Shown here piece by piece: positions 23,387 to 35,627 of a DNA stretch of 64,000 bases (the first letter of the stretch is position 1; every line of letters begins with the position of its first letter). Position numbers and translations under genes: made by a program. The notes under the pieces were generated by a model. That model did no database searches. It saw only the letters and a list, made by a program, of their open reading frames with translations, and was not told the origin of the DNA. This DNA is from Ceratodon purpureus (lineage: Eukaryota; Streptophyta; Bryopsida; Pseudoditrichales; Ditrichaceae): contig CM026421.1 in assembly GCA_014871385.1 (NCBI GenBank), positions 26,654,752-26,718,751 on the forward strand. Reading direction: 5' to 3'.

Positions 23387-24961
23387 ACATTGGTTAGTTA
23401 TAAGAATGTTTATCTTGAAAGAGTTTTACACCACCAACCTAAGTTGTGTGCATAGACTATTGGTTGGTGGTTGTGAGACATCGCTTGTTGGTTAGAGTGT
23501 CTATTCTTGATAAGAGGGAGTAGTTCTATACCACCAACCTATGTCGTATGGTGGATGAAACACACACGCTATTCATGCTAGTCTCTTTCTTTCATGCACC
23601 CAGATATTCAATCTAACTTTTGATTAGGAGCTTCTTACTCTAATAACCTAGGAAAGTCATCAGCTAGATACCAGATGTTTGAACTATTCAATTGTTTGTT
23701 AAGGATCAAACTTGCAACAAGGTCAGTCCCAGTACACTGACTTAATTCAGTTCTCCTCTGTAACTAAATCTGTTTCGTTTAATGTACAAGATTTCGTCTG
23801 ACCGAGAACGACCATTTCGACTTCAAATACATCAATTTCTCGAACAGTGCACCTGCCAGCCATATCGACAGGGCGTCAGAGAAAACGGTATGCAGAGTGA
23901 TATCATGGTTGGTATCAGCTATTTGTACAACTTTGTTTTTGGAAACAAGAAGGTGACACGTCTTGATCATGCGTAACAGAAGAGAATACAATCCCAAGAC
24001 AGGAAGGAAAAGTGCACTAAGGGTGGTTTACGCTACAGACCAAGGGCCGTGACCAAGGAAAATGGACTAATTTCACGGACACACTTCTATGGTTACATTT
24101 CAGAAAAATGTAATTTTCAAAGTTATTGGGCCTTGTACTAACTGTAAACCAAATTTGGACCGGGAGGAGTGACTATGTACTAAAAAATGGGTGTGTTGAT
24201 TTTTAAATGATTACCTTAAAAAAGATAGTTTTGGAACATTGATGATTGGACTTTATTTTTAAAAAATCTAAAATATTAAAATAGCACTCTATGCCCATGG
24301 TCCCTTCTTTTGCAGTGATAAAACCATTTTTTCCTCTCTTACTACAAAATCTAGAGGATTGTTCAACATTATCCATTATGGTGTGAATAGGCCTTTTGAG
24401 AACCTCAATTTCTTTGATCATTTTCCTTTCTTTTTAGTAGTGTAAACCCAAGTCATCTCAAGACGAGTTGATGGAACCAATCATAGATTTGAAAAGTGCA
24501 TGGTACGAGTTCATAGTGTAAATCCTTCTAAACTACATAGTAAGTAACATGCTCTTTGTACATAGTCTTTGTTTCTAGCAATTTCCAAAGAACTTTCGCC
24601 ATTCAAGTATTACCTAAGTTTTAAATACATTTTCCCTGTAATTTGGAAGATTTAGCAATGCAAATCCAAATCGTTCTTCAAACAACTTTGTCATACTCCA
24701 ACATAGCTTGCTAAATGTCAAAAAAAAACCAGGAGCATCATTCTTTACCATATTGGCAAAGATCTTGATGTTGCCTTGAATCATATTAAAACTAGCAGAA
24801 CTACATATTGTTGCTTTCAAAGTTTTTTTAACTAATTTCTAAAGGAATATTGACGTTTCTTATAATTATGTTCTCTTTGCCATTTTGTACTATTCTCACT
24901 ATTTAGTATGGCTCAATTGGAAAACGCAAAAAAATCATTTTATTGAAGTGTTTTCTTTTCA
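23387..24961. other. Intergenic DNA between short element C and the piggyBac pair
   Basis: Short frames only. Phrases such as CACCAACCTA recur near 23432 and 23535, suggesting an old local duplication, but no gene is supported. Confidence 0.45.
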
Positions 24962-25414
24962 TTAACCCCTAAAGGACAATGTGGCAAAATGGGGCTATTT
25001 TGGAGTTTGGGCATGTACCTGCGGATGCAATTTGAATTCAAATTTTATGAAATTTTTAATGAAAGTAGGCCTTGGTGAGAGCTTCGTGTCGGTATTTTTA
25101 ATTCTCAATTCCGATGTTGGAGTGAAAAGTTATTCACCTCTGAACCGCAGAAGCTACTCCCAGGGCAGGCTTGCAAAAAATGTTGTCCAATGAGAATGAG
25201 TTTGGGGAATTGACTTTTGGGGTGGGCAGCTGAATTTGTTTAAGGGGATAGAGGGGGGGCAGATTTTGAGAGGATGGAGGTGCAGGGGGCTGGAAGAAGA
25301 TCCCAGGACACGGTCGCCGAGGGGGGCCCGCGCCAATAAATGCCCAAAAAAAACCCTGTCACAGTCAGGCTGTGCGGGGCATCCAATGCCACAGCGGTGG
25401 ATGGCTGCATGGGG

Positions 25415-25525
25415 CGGGGCAGAGACATGGGCATGGGGGGGCTATGGGCATGGGGGGATTATGGGCATGGGGGAACAAGAGAACGGGGTGGGGAACAAGA
25501 GAACATGGGGTTTTGGTGAACATGG
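25415..25525 (+). repeat. G-rich minisatellite in the piggyBac leader (copy 1)
   Basis: Units of the form CTATGGGCATGGGGG recur about three times, followed by two copies of GAACAAGAGAAC in a G-rich context. A related phrase (GACTATGGGCATG) reappears inside the transposase coding region, where it encodes GDYGHEGNG repeats. The same block lies at 30730-30840 in copy 2. Confidence 0.7.
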
Positions 25526-25581
25526 GGTATCAGCAGCCAGCAGGCTGAGCGCAGCCAGCAGGCTCGACTGTATCGACGTTG

Positions 25582-25620
25582 CAGCCTGTGACTCTCTCCA
25601 CCAAGAGAGTCTGCAGGCTG
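25582..25620 (+). repeat. Hairpin in the piggyBac leader (copy 1)
   Basis: The arms CAGCCTG/CAGGCTG and GACTCTCT/AGAGAGTC pair around the loop CCACCA, with a one-base mismatch zone between the two helices. It lies upstream of the proposed start codon. It may shape the leader RNA or bind transposase. The second copy is at 30897-30935. Confidence 0.65.
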
Positions 25621-26005
25621 TAGACATGTATTTTTTAAAAATTGTAATCCCTCTCCTCAACTCTCATGCTCCTGAACTTGGTACTGATTCTTTCACCTTT
25701 GTCAGAAATCTAAAAGTAAAAAGAGACAAAGCCTTGGACTTGTTCATGATCTATTATACCTCATGAAAAAATTCAAAATGCATCAAAGTCAATCTCCAAG
25801 TTTGTCATTCCACCAAGAAGACAAATTCAGATGCTACACAACAAGGCAAGAGACCTAAATTCAAACTTCACAACAAAACCCCCCCATGCCCAAGAGTTGA
25901 CAACTTCAAGACATCATGAACATATAATTTCAGCTCAAGCAAAGAGCAATACATCATTTTCATTTGTGCACATTGTCATAGTGTCTACTCTTTACTACTC
26001 CTAAG

Positions 26006-28994
26006 ATGCCAAGGAAGAGTGCAAGGTCATGGAGAGGGAAGGAGGTTAGAGACACTTACTTCATGTTGAATTTTCTTGTTTTGTGATCATAGTCAATTGC
26101 TCTAATTTGATGCCAAACTCACTCATGGATGTTGCTGAAATTTGCAGGAGAGCTTCTTGGAGGCTCCACGACGAAGTTCAAGGTTGCATGTGTTGCAATT
26201 GGGAAGTACTTCCAACCCTCCTCCTATTCCCTCATCTCCACCTCCACCTATACTTTCACTACCTCCTACACTTCCAACTCCTTCCTCACCACCTCCACCA
26301 CCTGTAGAATTGGAGGGAGACATTCACACATTGCTACAGGACATAATTGGAGATTATGATCCTGATTTCGATGATAGTCAAAAAATATGTGTCAATGAAG
26401 GAAGGGAAAGCTCCTGTGAAGAACTAAGTGAAGACAGCTTTGATGAGGGAGAGTTTGCAATTGCAGAAGATAGAACTCTTGAAGAGTTATGGTGGCCTGA
26501 AGAATTACAGTACACTGTACAACAATTTGATTCAAGATGGAAGCAAAGAAAACGAAAATTACGAAGAGATGTGCAGAGAGAAGAGCAAACACATGCAGGA
26601 GAGCTAGGTGAAGGAAGCGGGGCTGCGATACAGACATCGACGGGGAGCGTTTGGGGCGGGGAAGGGCGCCCAACGGCACTCTTGGCCACGGTAATGGGGG
26701 TCGAAGGTGAGTCTATCACCGGGGCTGCAGTGGCAGGCGCAGCCACTGTTCCTGATGGAGGCAACCAGTGGGGGACATGCCACCCTGGCGGGGGCAGGGT
26801 CGCCACTGTAGCTGCAGTTGCAGCTGTGGCCAGGGAGCATGCGTCGGAGGCATGGGGGGAAGACCATGATGGGGGCATGGAGATGGGGGTGGGCCAGGGG
26901 GACTATGGGCATGAGGGGAATGGGGGGGATGATGCTGCTGATGTGGACGACAGGGTTGGGGGCATGAATCATGGGGACTATGGGCACGGAGGGAATGGGG
27001 ACGACGGGTACAGGGGAGGGGAGAATGTAGAAGATGGCAACAGGTTGGGGGCGGAGGATGACACTGCAACAAGGGGTACTGAGGTTCAGGGGTGTAGGAA
27101 TAGGGGGGTTGAGGGGGAATTAGGGAATTTAGGTGGATTTGAGGAGGATATGAGGGAGTTTGTTGTGGAGGAGGGGGAGACTAATATTCGTCAGAGGCAA
27201 AGGCAACAGTTTAGAGAAAGGAACAATATATATGATGTGCCAACATTGGAGAGTGATAGTGATGGGTCCAACGAGGAGGATTTTTTGAGTGGCGAAGAAG
27301 ATGGGGATGGGGAATTTGAGGACCCTAATAGCATCAAATTTTTATACCGTGATGATACGTGGAAAAAAACCTATTTCAAGTATGACCCACCGCCTATGGA
27401 TTTTGTGGGTGTTTCAATGCCTAACTTATTTTGGAGGGCATTTCCGACAATGTTGCAATTGTTTGACATTTTTTGGACACATAATATTATCCGCGACATT
27501 GTAAGAGAGACCAATCGTTATGCCACGGCGGTAGATGACGAGGGGAAAACTATGGGAGGTGTGGATTGGAGAGAATTTACCTTTCTAGAGTTCAAGGCAT
27601 TTATGGCAATTTGGTTATATATGGGTATGAAACGTCAACCAAACATCAAATCCTATTGGCATAGGAAAGGATCCATTTTCCACTGTTCTATTATTTCAAG
27701 GATTATGACGCGTTCTAGATTCATGGAATTGACAAGATGTTTACACATAACTAATCACGCAAATTATGTTAGAGATAAAGATTTGCCGGGTTATGACAAA
27801 TTGGGACAAGTTCGATGGTTGATAGACATCATTAGAGAGAACTGTAAGAAGGCTTGGAATTTGGGGAAGTTTTGTACAGTGGACGAGATGATGATTAGGT
27901 ACAAAGGCTCATATTGCCCATTGCGTCAATATATGCCCCAGAAACCACAGAAATGGGGTATCAAGGTTTGGTGCTTGGCATGTTCTACCTCCAAATACGT
28001 TTGGAATTTCTCAATTTATTGTGGGAAAACACAAGTTGTAGAAGAGGGTCCTAGGAGAACTAGAGGAGAACCTAGATTGGCCCATAACGTGGTTTTGGAC
28101 TTGACGGGTGACATATGCGGGAAAGGACATGTGATTACTATGGACAATTTTTTCACAAGTGTAGGGCTTTTCAGGGATTTGTATTCGAGGTTGATTTATG
28201 CAACGGGGACCATGCGAGCAAATCGTGTAGGATTACCTAAAGTATTTAGAAATACTAAGACTTTCATGAGAGAGGAGCAGGGATGGATGGATTGGAGAAT
28301 GCATGTGTCGAGGACAATCTCTGCCGTGGTTTGGAAAGATAAAAAACCTGTTCTACTTTTGTCTACACATGCTCCACCAACTACTGCACCAGGGAACATC
28401 ATCGACACGGTACCACGTCGGAATGGAGCAGTGCGGGATGAGGTACCAACATCTCCTATGCATTTAGAGTATACGACGCACATGAGGGGGGTCGACGTTG
28501 CCGACCAACTACGGGCGTCGTATTGCACTCAAAACCGCTCGCATAAATGGTGGCATCGCATATTCTTTTTTCTCATTGACATGACGGTTGTAAACATGTT
28601 TTTGGTGTACGTGGACAAATGTAAGAAGAGTGTACCGGTTAGAAGACCTATGACACACTTGCAATTTCGGACGGAGTTATGTGAAGCTTTATTACGAAAT
28701 TGGGGCGGGAGGGATTATGAAGACATTGGTAGAACTCCACAAGATCGAGGTGTATGTTATCCGTCATATTCAAGGAAGAGGGGTTATTGTGTGGTTTGCA
28801 ACAAGACTAAAAGTAGACTTGGAAAAAGGCCTCATCACTATTGTTCTTCATGTGACAATAAGTATATGTGTATTCATGGCATTTCTTGCTTCCAAAAGTA
28901 TCATGAACGCCTCCGTCGCCAAAGCCTAGAGAATGTGAGTATCTCAAAAATACCTTCAATTTTTTTCCCATCTTTTTTTCCTTATGCTCTCTAA
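26006..28994 (+). CDS. piggyBac-family transposase, two exons, copy 1
   Basis: The 948-codon open stretch from 26148 has no ATG near its 5' end. A 13-codon first exon (26006-26044, MPRKSARSWRGKE) followed by a 103-nt intron (donor GTTAGA, acceptor TTTGCAG) joins it in phase 0, giving 961 residues. The N-terminal third is low-complexity: a proline run, acidic stretches and GDYGHGGNG repeats. The DDE core follows. Catalytic Asp residues are visible in CTVDEMMIRYKG (D592), VITMDNFFTS (D679) and HMRGVDVADQL (D796 and D799). The C-terminus has a Cys/His-rich finger (CVVCNK, HHYCSSCDNKYMC, CFQKYH). The family cuts and pastes at TTAA without a footprint. A strong donor (AAT/GTGAGT at 28935) suggests that the last 19 residues may be replaced by another exon. 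Confidence 0.9.
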
Positions 28995-29414
28995 TTCAAT
29001 TTTTTCCAACTTATCAATCATTTCTTGTTTTGTTATTCCCCTCTCTTGAATTGGTTGAAAAAATTCTTCACATTACTATTTAGAATGGGGAAAAAAAAAA
29101 AAAAAAAAACAAGAAAAGTTGCAAAAAAAAAATCTAGAATTATTAGTTTTCTAGTATATGAGAGGTAGATGTTATCCATGAGTGAGAGGGGAGAGAAAGG
29201 GAAGTTTTGAAGGAGCTCACAGTGAATTCCCAAATACAGAGACGCATTTAGGTGCCACATGCAATAAGGAGGTGGCAAGATTAGGGGAAGGCGGTGGCGG
29301 CTTTAGGTGAAGGAGGAGGAAGAAGGTGGGGCACTATTTCTAGATGAGGGAGGAGGAAGGCCATTGGAGAGGAAGGGTCAGGCGGGGATCAGTGGGTGCA
29401 GAGAAGGGAGGTGG

Positions 29415-29444
29415 GCATGCATGGCCATGGGGGGCCATGCATGC
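29415..29444. repeat. Perfect 12-bp palindromic arms in piggyBac 3' region (copy 1)
   Basis: GCATGCATGGCC and GGCCATGCATGC flank a 6-base centre. A related but imperfect palindrome follows about 75 bp later, each with a GTGATTTATT phrase downstream. The region 29280-29720 is unusually GC-rich for this window. It might hold transposase-binding or regulatory sites. The copy 2 equivalent is 34730-34759. Confidence 0.75.
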
Positions 29445-30276
29445 GAGGGGGGAAGGGTGATTTATTGACAGCAAGGCAGGTTTACATGGTGAGCATGGCA
29501 TGGCCATGCGGGGCCATGCATGCGGGGAGGGTGGGGTGATTTATTCTCTGCCAGCAGAGCAAAGGGTCAAGGGGCTTGGAGGCCCTGTCAGGGGAGCCCC
29601 GGCCCTTGGCAGGGATTTGGTGCCGGGGAGGAAGGGGCGGGGACCAGTGGGGTTGGGTACATACACCCACCCCTGCCCTCTACTCTCTGGGCCGGGCAGC
29701 TAGGGGGTCTAAATCTCTGTATTTACCCCCTAGTTTGTTGTGTAATGATTCTTTTATTATTTTTTATTTTTTATATTTAGTATTACCTACTTACTCATGT
29801 TATCACCGTTTGGATTTTGAATTTTTCAAGATCCGTATTTACTACAAATGTTTTACCTAGAACTGTATTTGTGCAGAACTTTCACATGTGTTCCATTGCA
29901 TGATTTTTTGCAATATGTTCTACGTATCCAATACATATGAGTTTTGGTACACATGTTCCTAAGAATGTGTACTATGAAAATATCAAAAACCTCCAACTTC
30001 AACAGTGTAATAATTTTATCATACAAGCGGTCAAACTATTGTAACCTTCATGGGCAGTACAAAAAAAAATTTAGAAACAAACATCGAATGCTATAATTTC
30101 AAAATCTGCGCGCTCAATAATTCCAAAAAAATTACACCAAGTTCTCATAGACACATCCTTCAAGATCTAACGGTTGAAGGTCAAAAACACACCTTTCCAA
30201 AATTTAAATAACCTCTACATAGAAAATCGCAGATTTTGTCACTATAAACCCTGAAATTGTCAAAGAACTTTAGGGG

Positions 30277-30280
30277 TTAA
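30277..30280. other. Single TTAA shared by two piggyBac copies
   Basis: The right end of copy 1 (CTTTAGGGG) and the left end of copy 2 (CCCCTAAAG) abut this one TTAA. The junction is therefore exactly what a TTAA-targeted insertion next to an existing copy would leave. Confidence 0.95.
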
Positions 30281-33200
30281 CCCCTAAAGGACAATGTGGC
30301 AAAATGGGGCTATTTTGGAGTTTGGGCATGTACCTGCGGATGCAATTTGAATTCAAATTTTATGAAATTTTTAATGAAAGTAGGCCTTGGTGAGAGCTTC
30401 GTGTCGGTATTTTTAATTCTCAATTCCGATGTTGGAGTGAAAAGTTATTCACCTCTGAACCGCAGAAGCTACTCCCAGGGCAGGCTTGCAAAAAATGTTG
30501 TCCAATGAGAATGAGTTTGGGGAATTGACTTTTGGGGTGGGCAGCTGAATTTGTTTAAGGGGATAGAGGGGGGGCAGATTTTGAGAGGATGGAGGTGCAG
30601 GGGGCTGGAAGAAGATCCCAGGACACGGTCGCCGAGGGGGGCCCGCGCCAATAAATGCCCAAAAAAAACCCTGTCACAGTCAGGCTGTGCGGGGCATCCA
30701 ATGCCACAGCGGTGGATGGCTGCATGGGGCGGGGCAGAGACATGGGCATGGGGGGGCTATGGGCATGGGGGGATTATGGGCATGGGGGAACAAGAGAACG
30801 GGGTGGGGAACAAGAGAACATGGGGTTTTGGTGAACATGGGGTATCAGCAGCCAGCAGGCTGAGCGCAGCCAGCAGGCTCGACTGTATCGACGTTGCAGC
30901 CTGTGACTCTCTCCACCAAGAGAGTCTGCAGGCTGTAGACATGTATTTTTTAAAAATTGTAATCCCTCTCCTCAACTCTCATGCTCCTGAACTTGGTACT
31001 GATTCTTTCACCTTTGTCAGAAATCTAAAAGTAAAAAGAGACAAAGCCTTGGACTTGTTCATGATCTATTATACCTCATGAAAAAATTCAAAATGCATCA
31101 AAGTCAATCTCCAAGTTTGTCATTCCACCAAGAAGACAAATTCAGATGCTACACAACAAGGCAAGAGACCTAAATTCAAACTTCACAACAAAACCCCCCC
31201 ATGCCCAAGAGTTGACAACTTCAAGACATCATGAACATATAATTTCAGCTCAAGCAAAGAGCAATACATCATTTTCATTTGTGCACATTGTCATAGTGTC
31301 TACTCTTTACTACTCCTAAGATGCCAAGGAAGAGTGCAAGGTCATGGAGAGGGAAGGAGGTTAGAGACACTTACTTCATGTTGAATTTTCTTGTTTTGTG
31401 ATCATAGTCAATTGCTCTAATTTGATGCCAAACTCACTCATGGATGTTGCTGAAATTTGCAGGAGAGCTTCTTGGAGGCTCCACGACGAAGTTCAAGGTT
31501 GCATGTGTTGCAATTGGGAAGTACTTCCAACCCTCCTCCTATTCCCTCATCTCCACCTCCACCTATACTTTCACTACCTCCTACACTTCCAACTCCTTCC
31601 TCACCACCTCCACCACCTGTAGAATTGGAGGGAGACATTCACACATTGCTACAGGACATAATTGGAGATTATGATCCTGATTTCGATGATAGTCAAAAAA
31701 TATGTGTCAATGAAGGAAGGGAAAGCTCCTGTGAAGAACTAAGTGAAGACAGCTTTGATGAGGGAGAGTTTGCAATTGCAGAAGATAGAACTCTTGAAGA
31801 GTTATGGTGGCCTGAAGAATTACAGTACACTGTACAACAATTTGATTCAAGATGGAAGCAAAGAAAACGAAAATTACGAAGAGATGTGCAGAGAGAAGAG
31901 CAAACACATGCAGGAGAGCTAGGTGAAGGAAGCGGGGCTGCGATACAGACATCGACGGGGAGCGTTTGGGGCGGGGAAGGGCGCCCAACGGCACTCTTGG
32001 CCACGGTAATGGGGGTCGAAGGTGAGTCTATCACCGGGGCTGCAGTGGCAGGCGCAGCCACTGTTCCTGATGGAGGCAACCAGTGGGGGACATGCCACCC
32101 TGGCGGGGGCAGGGTCGCCACTGTAGCTGCAGTTGCAGCTGTGGCCAGGGAGCATGCGTCGGAGGCATGGGGGGAAGACCATGATGGGGGCATGGAGATG
32201 GGGGTGGGCCAGGGGGACTATGGGCATGAGGGGAATGGGGGGGATGATGCTGCTGATGTGGACGACAGGGTTGGGGGCATGAATCATGGGGACTATGGGC
32301 ACGGAGGGAATGGGGACGACGGGTACAGGGGAGGGGAGAATGTAGAAGATGGCAACAGGTTGGGGGCGGAGGATGACACTGCAACAAGGGGTACTGAGGT
32401 TCAGGGGTGTAGGAATAGGGGGGTTGAGGGGGAATTAGGGAATTTAGGTGGATTTGAGGAGGATATGAGGGAGTTTGTTGTGGAGGAGGGGGAGACTAAT
32501 ATTCGTCAGAGGCAAAGGCAACAGTTTAGAGAAAGGAACAATATATATGATGTGCCAACATTGGAGAGTGATAGTGATGGGTCCAACGAGGAGGATTTTT
32601 TGAGTGGCGAAGAAGATGGGGATGGGGAATTTGAGGACCCTAATAGCATCAAATTTTTATACCGTGATGATACGTGGAAAAAAACCTATTTCAAGTATGA
32701 CCCACCGCCTATGGATTTTGTGGGTGTTTCAATGCCTAACTTATTTTGGAGGGCATTTCCGACAATGTTGCAATTGTTTGACATTTTTTGGACACATAAT
32801 ATTATCCGCGACATTGTAAGAGAGACCAATCGTTATGCCACGGCGGTAGATGACGAGGGGAAAACTATGGGAGGTGTGGATTGGAGAGAATTTACCTTTC
32901 TAGAGTTCAAGGCATTTATGGCAATTTGGTTATATATGGGTATGAAACGTCAACCAAACATCAAATCCTATTGGCATAGGAAAGGATCCATTTTCCACTG
33001 TTCTATTATTTCAAGGATTATGACGCGTTCTAGATTCATGGAATTGACAAGATGTTTACACATAACTAATCACGCAAATTATGTTAGAGATAAAGATTTG
33101 CCGGGTTATGACAAATTGGGACAAGTTCGATGGTTGATAGACATCATTAGAGAGAACTGTAAGAAGGCTTGGAATTTGGGGAAGTTTTGTACAGTGGACG

Positions 33201-35591
33201 AGATGATGATTAGGTACAAAGGCTCATATTGCCCATTGCGTCAATATATGCCCCAGAAACCACAGAAATGGGGTATCAAGGTTTGGTGCTTGGCATGTTC
33301 TACCTCCAAATACGTTTGGAATTTCTCAATTTATTGTGGGAAAACACAAGTTGTAGAAGAGGGTCCTAGGAGAACTAGAGGAGAACCTAGATTGGCCCAT
33401 AACGTGGTTTTGGACTTGACGGGTGACATATGCGGGAAAGGACATGTGATTACTATGGACAATTTTTTCACAAGTGTAGGGCTTTTCAGGGATTTGTATT
33501 CGAGGTTGATTTATGCAACGGGGACCATGCGAGCAAATCGTGTAGGATTACCTAAAGTATTTAGAAATACTAAGACTTTCATGAGAGAGGAGCAGGGATG
33601 GATGGATTGGAGAATGCATGTGTCGAGGACAATCTCTGCCGTGGTTTGGAAAGATAAAAAACCTGTTCTACTTTTGTCTACACATGCTCCACCAACTACT
33701 GCACCAGGGAACATCATCGACACGGTACCACGTCGGAATGGAGCAGTGCGGGATGAGGTACCAACATCTCCTATGCATTTAGAGTATACGACGCACATGA
33801 GGGGGGTCGACGTTGCCGACCAACTACGGGCGTCGTATTGCACTCAAAACCGCTCGCATAAATGGTGGCATCGCATATTCTTTTTTCTCATTGACATGAC
33901 GGTTGTAAACATGTTTTTGGTGTACGTGGACAAATGTAAGAAGAGTGTACCGGTTAGAAGACCTATGACACACTTGCAATTTCGGACGGAGTTATGTGAA
34001 GCTTTATTACGAAATTGGGGCGGGAGGGATTATGAAGACATTGGTAGAACTCCACAAGATCGAGGTGTATGTTATCCGTCATATTCAAGGAAGAGGGGTT
34101 ATTGTGTGGTTTGCAACAAGACTAAAAGTAGACTTGGAAAAAGGCCTCATCACTATTGTTCTTCATGTGACAATAAGTATATGTGTATTCATGGCATTTC
34201 TTGCTTCCAAAAGTATCATGAACGCCTCCGTCGCCAAAGCCTAGAGAATGTGAGTATCTCAAAAATACCTTCAATTTTTTTCCCATCTTTTTTTCCTTAT
34301 GCTCTCTAATTCAATTTTTTCCAACTTATCAATCATTTCTTGTTTTGTTATTCCCCTCTCTTGAATTGGTTGAAAAAATTCTTCACATTACTATTTAGAA
34401 TGGGGAAAAAAAAAAAAAAAAAAACAAGAAAAGTTGCAAAAAAAAAATCTAGAATTATTAGTTTTCTAGTATATGAGAGGTAGATGTTATCCATGAGTGA
34501 GAGGGGAGAGAAAGGGAAGTTTTGAAGGAGCTCACAGTGAATTCCCAAATACAGAGACGCATTTAGGTGCCACATGCAATAAGGAGGTGGCAAGATTAGG
34601 GGAAGGCGGTGGCGGCTTTAGGTGAAGGAGGAGGAAGAAGGTGGGGCACTATTTCTAGATGAGGGAGGAGGAAGGCCATTGGAGAGGAAGGGTCAGGCGG
34701 GGATCAGTGGGTGCAGAGAAGGGAGGTGGGCATGCATGGCCATGGGGGGCCATGCATGCGAGGGGGGAAGGGTGATTTATTGACAGCAAGGCAGGTTTAC
34801 ATGGTGAGCATGGCATGGCCATGCGGGGCCATGCATGCGGGGAGGGTGGGGTGATTTATTCTCTGCCAGCAGAGCAAAGGGTCAAGGGGCTTGGAGGCCC
34901 TGTCAGGGGAGCCCCGGCCCTTGGCAGGGATTTGGTGCCGGGGAGGAAGGGGCGGGGACCAGTGGGGTTGGGTACATACACCCACCCCTGCCCTCTACTC
35001 TCTGGGCCGGGCAGCTAGGGGGTCTAAATCTCTGTATTTACCCCCTAGTTTGTTGTGTAATGATTCTTTTATTATTTTTTATTTTTTATATTTAGTATTA
35101 CCTACTTACTCATGTTATCACCGTTTGGATTTTGAATTTTTCAAGATCCGTATTTACTACAAATGTTTTACCTAGAACTGTATTTGTGCAGAACTTTCAC
35201 ATGTGTTCCATTGCATGATTTTTTGCAATATGTTCTACGTATCCAATACATATGAGTTTTGGTACACATGTTCCTAAGAATGTGTACTATGAAAATATCA
35301 AAAACCTCCAACTTCAACAGTGTAATAATTTTATCATACAAGCGGTCAAACTATTGTAACCTTCATGGGCAGTACAAAAAAAAATTTAGAAACAAACATC
35401 GAATGCTATAATTTCAAAATCTGCGCGCTCAATAATTCCAAAAAAATTACACCAAGTTCTCATAGACACATCCTTCAAGATCTAACGGTTGAAGGTCAAA
35501 AACACACCTTTCCAAAATTTAAATAACCTCTACATAGAAAATCGCAGATTTTGTCACTATAAACCCTGAAATTGTCAAAGAACTTTAGGGG
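30281..35591 (+). mobile_element. Full-length piggyBac transposon, copy 2
   Basis: It is the same 5311-bp element in the same orientation, offset by 5315 bases from copy 1 and followed by TTAA at 35592-35595. I found no base difference from copy 1 in the stretches compared, and all translated frames agree. Its leader minisatellite (30730-30840), leader hairpin (30897-30935) and 3' palindrome (34730-34759) correspond to those described for copy 1. A retroelement lies 32 bp beyond its right TTAA. Confidence 0.95.
31321..34309 (+). CDS. piggyBac-family transposase, two exons, copy 2
   Basis: Proposed exons are 31321-31359 and 31463-34309, encoding the same 961 residues as copy 1. The Asp residues of the catalytic core lie in the codons at 33197, 33458, 33809 and 33818, and the C-terminal Cys/His finger is complete. 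The two genes are transcribed in the same direction, so read-through from copy 1 into copy 2 is possible. Functional redundancy and lack of decay imply a very recent duplication or, less excitingly, an assembly duplication. Confidence 0.9.
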
Positions 35592-35627
35592 TTAATATGA
35601 TAATTAGCATAAAATTGTCATACTATG

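Larger units (their letters stand above)
24966..30276 (+). mobile_element. Full-length piggyBac transposon, copy 1
   Basis: The 5311-bp element begins CCCCTAAAGGACAATG and ends AACTTTAGGGG, giving 9-bp perfect terminal inverted repeats. It is flanked by TTAA at 24962-24965 and 30277-30280. It carries one spliced transposase gene (26006-28994), a 5' leader of about 1 kb with GC-rich minisatellite and hairpins, and a GC-rich 3' segment with palindromes. Every base I compared is identical in copy 2 at a constant offset of 5315. The absence of decay and the intact catalytic residues indicate very recent activity. Confidence 0.95.

Noticed and set aside
24966..24980. CCCTAAA telomere-type unit at transposon ends
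   Set aside because: It is a single unit forming part of the terminal inverted repeat next to TTAA, not a telomeric array.
25236..25766. 176-codon plus-strand frame in the piggyBac leader (and its copy at 30551-31081)
   Set aside because: It runs through a G-rich minisatellite and a hairpin, shows no domain, and has overlapping frames of similar length on the other strand; best seen as untranslated leader.
26378..27072. Several minus-strand frames opposite the transposase N-terminus
   Set aside because: They mirror the low-complexity G-rich coding strand (Pro/His/Ser runs) and have no independent support.
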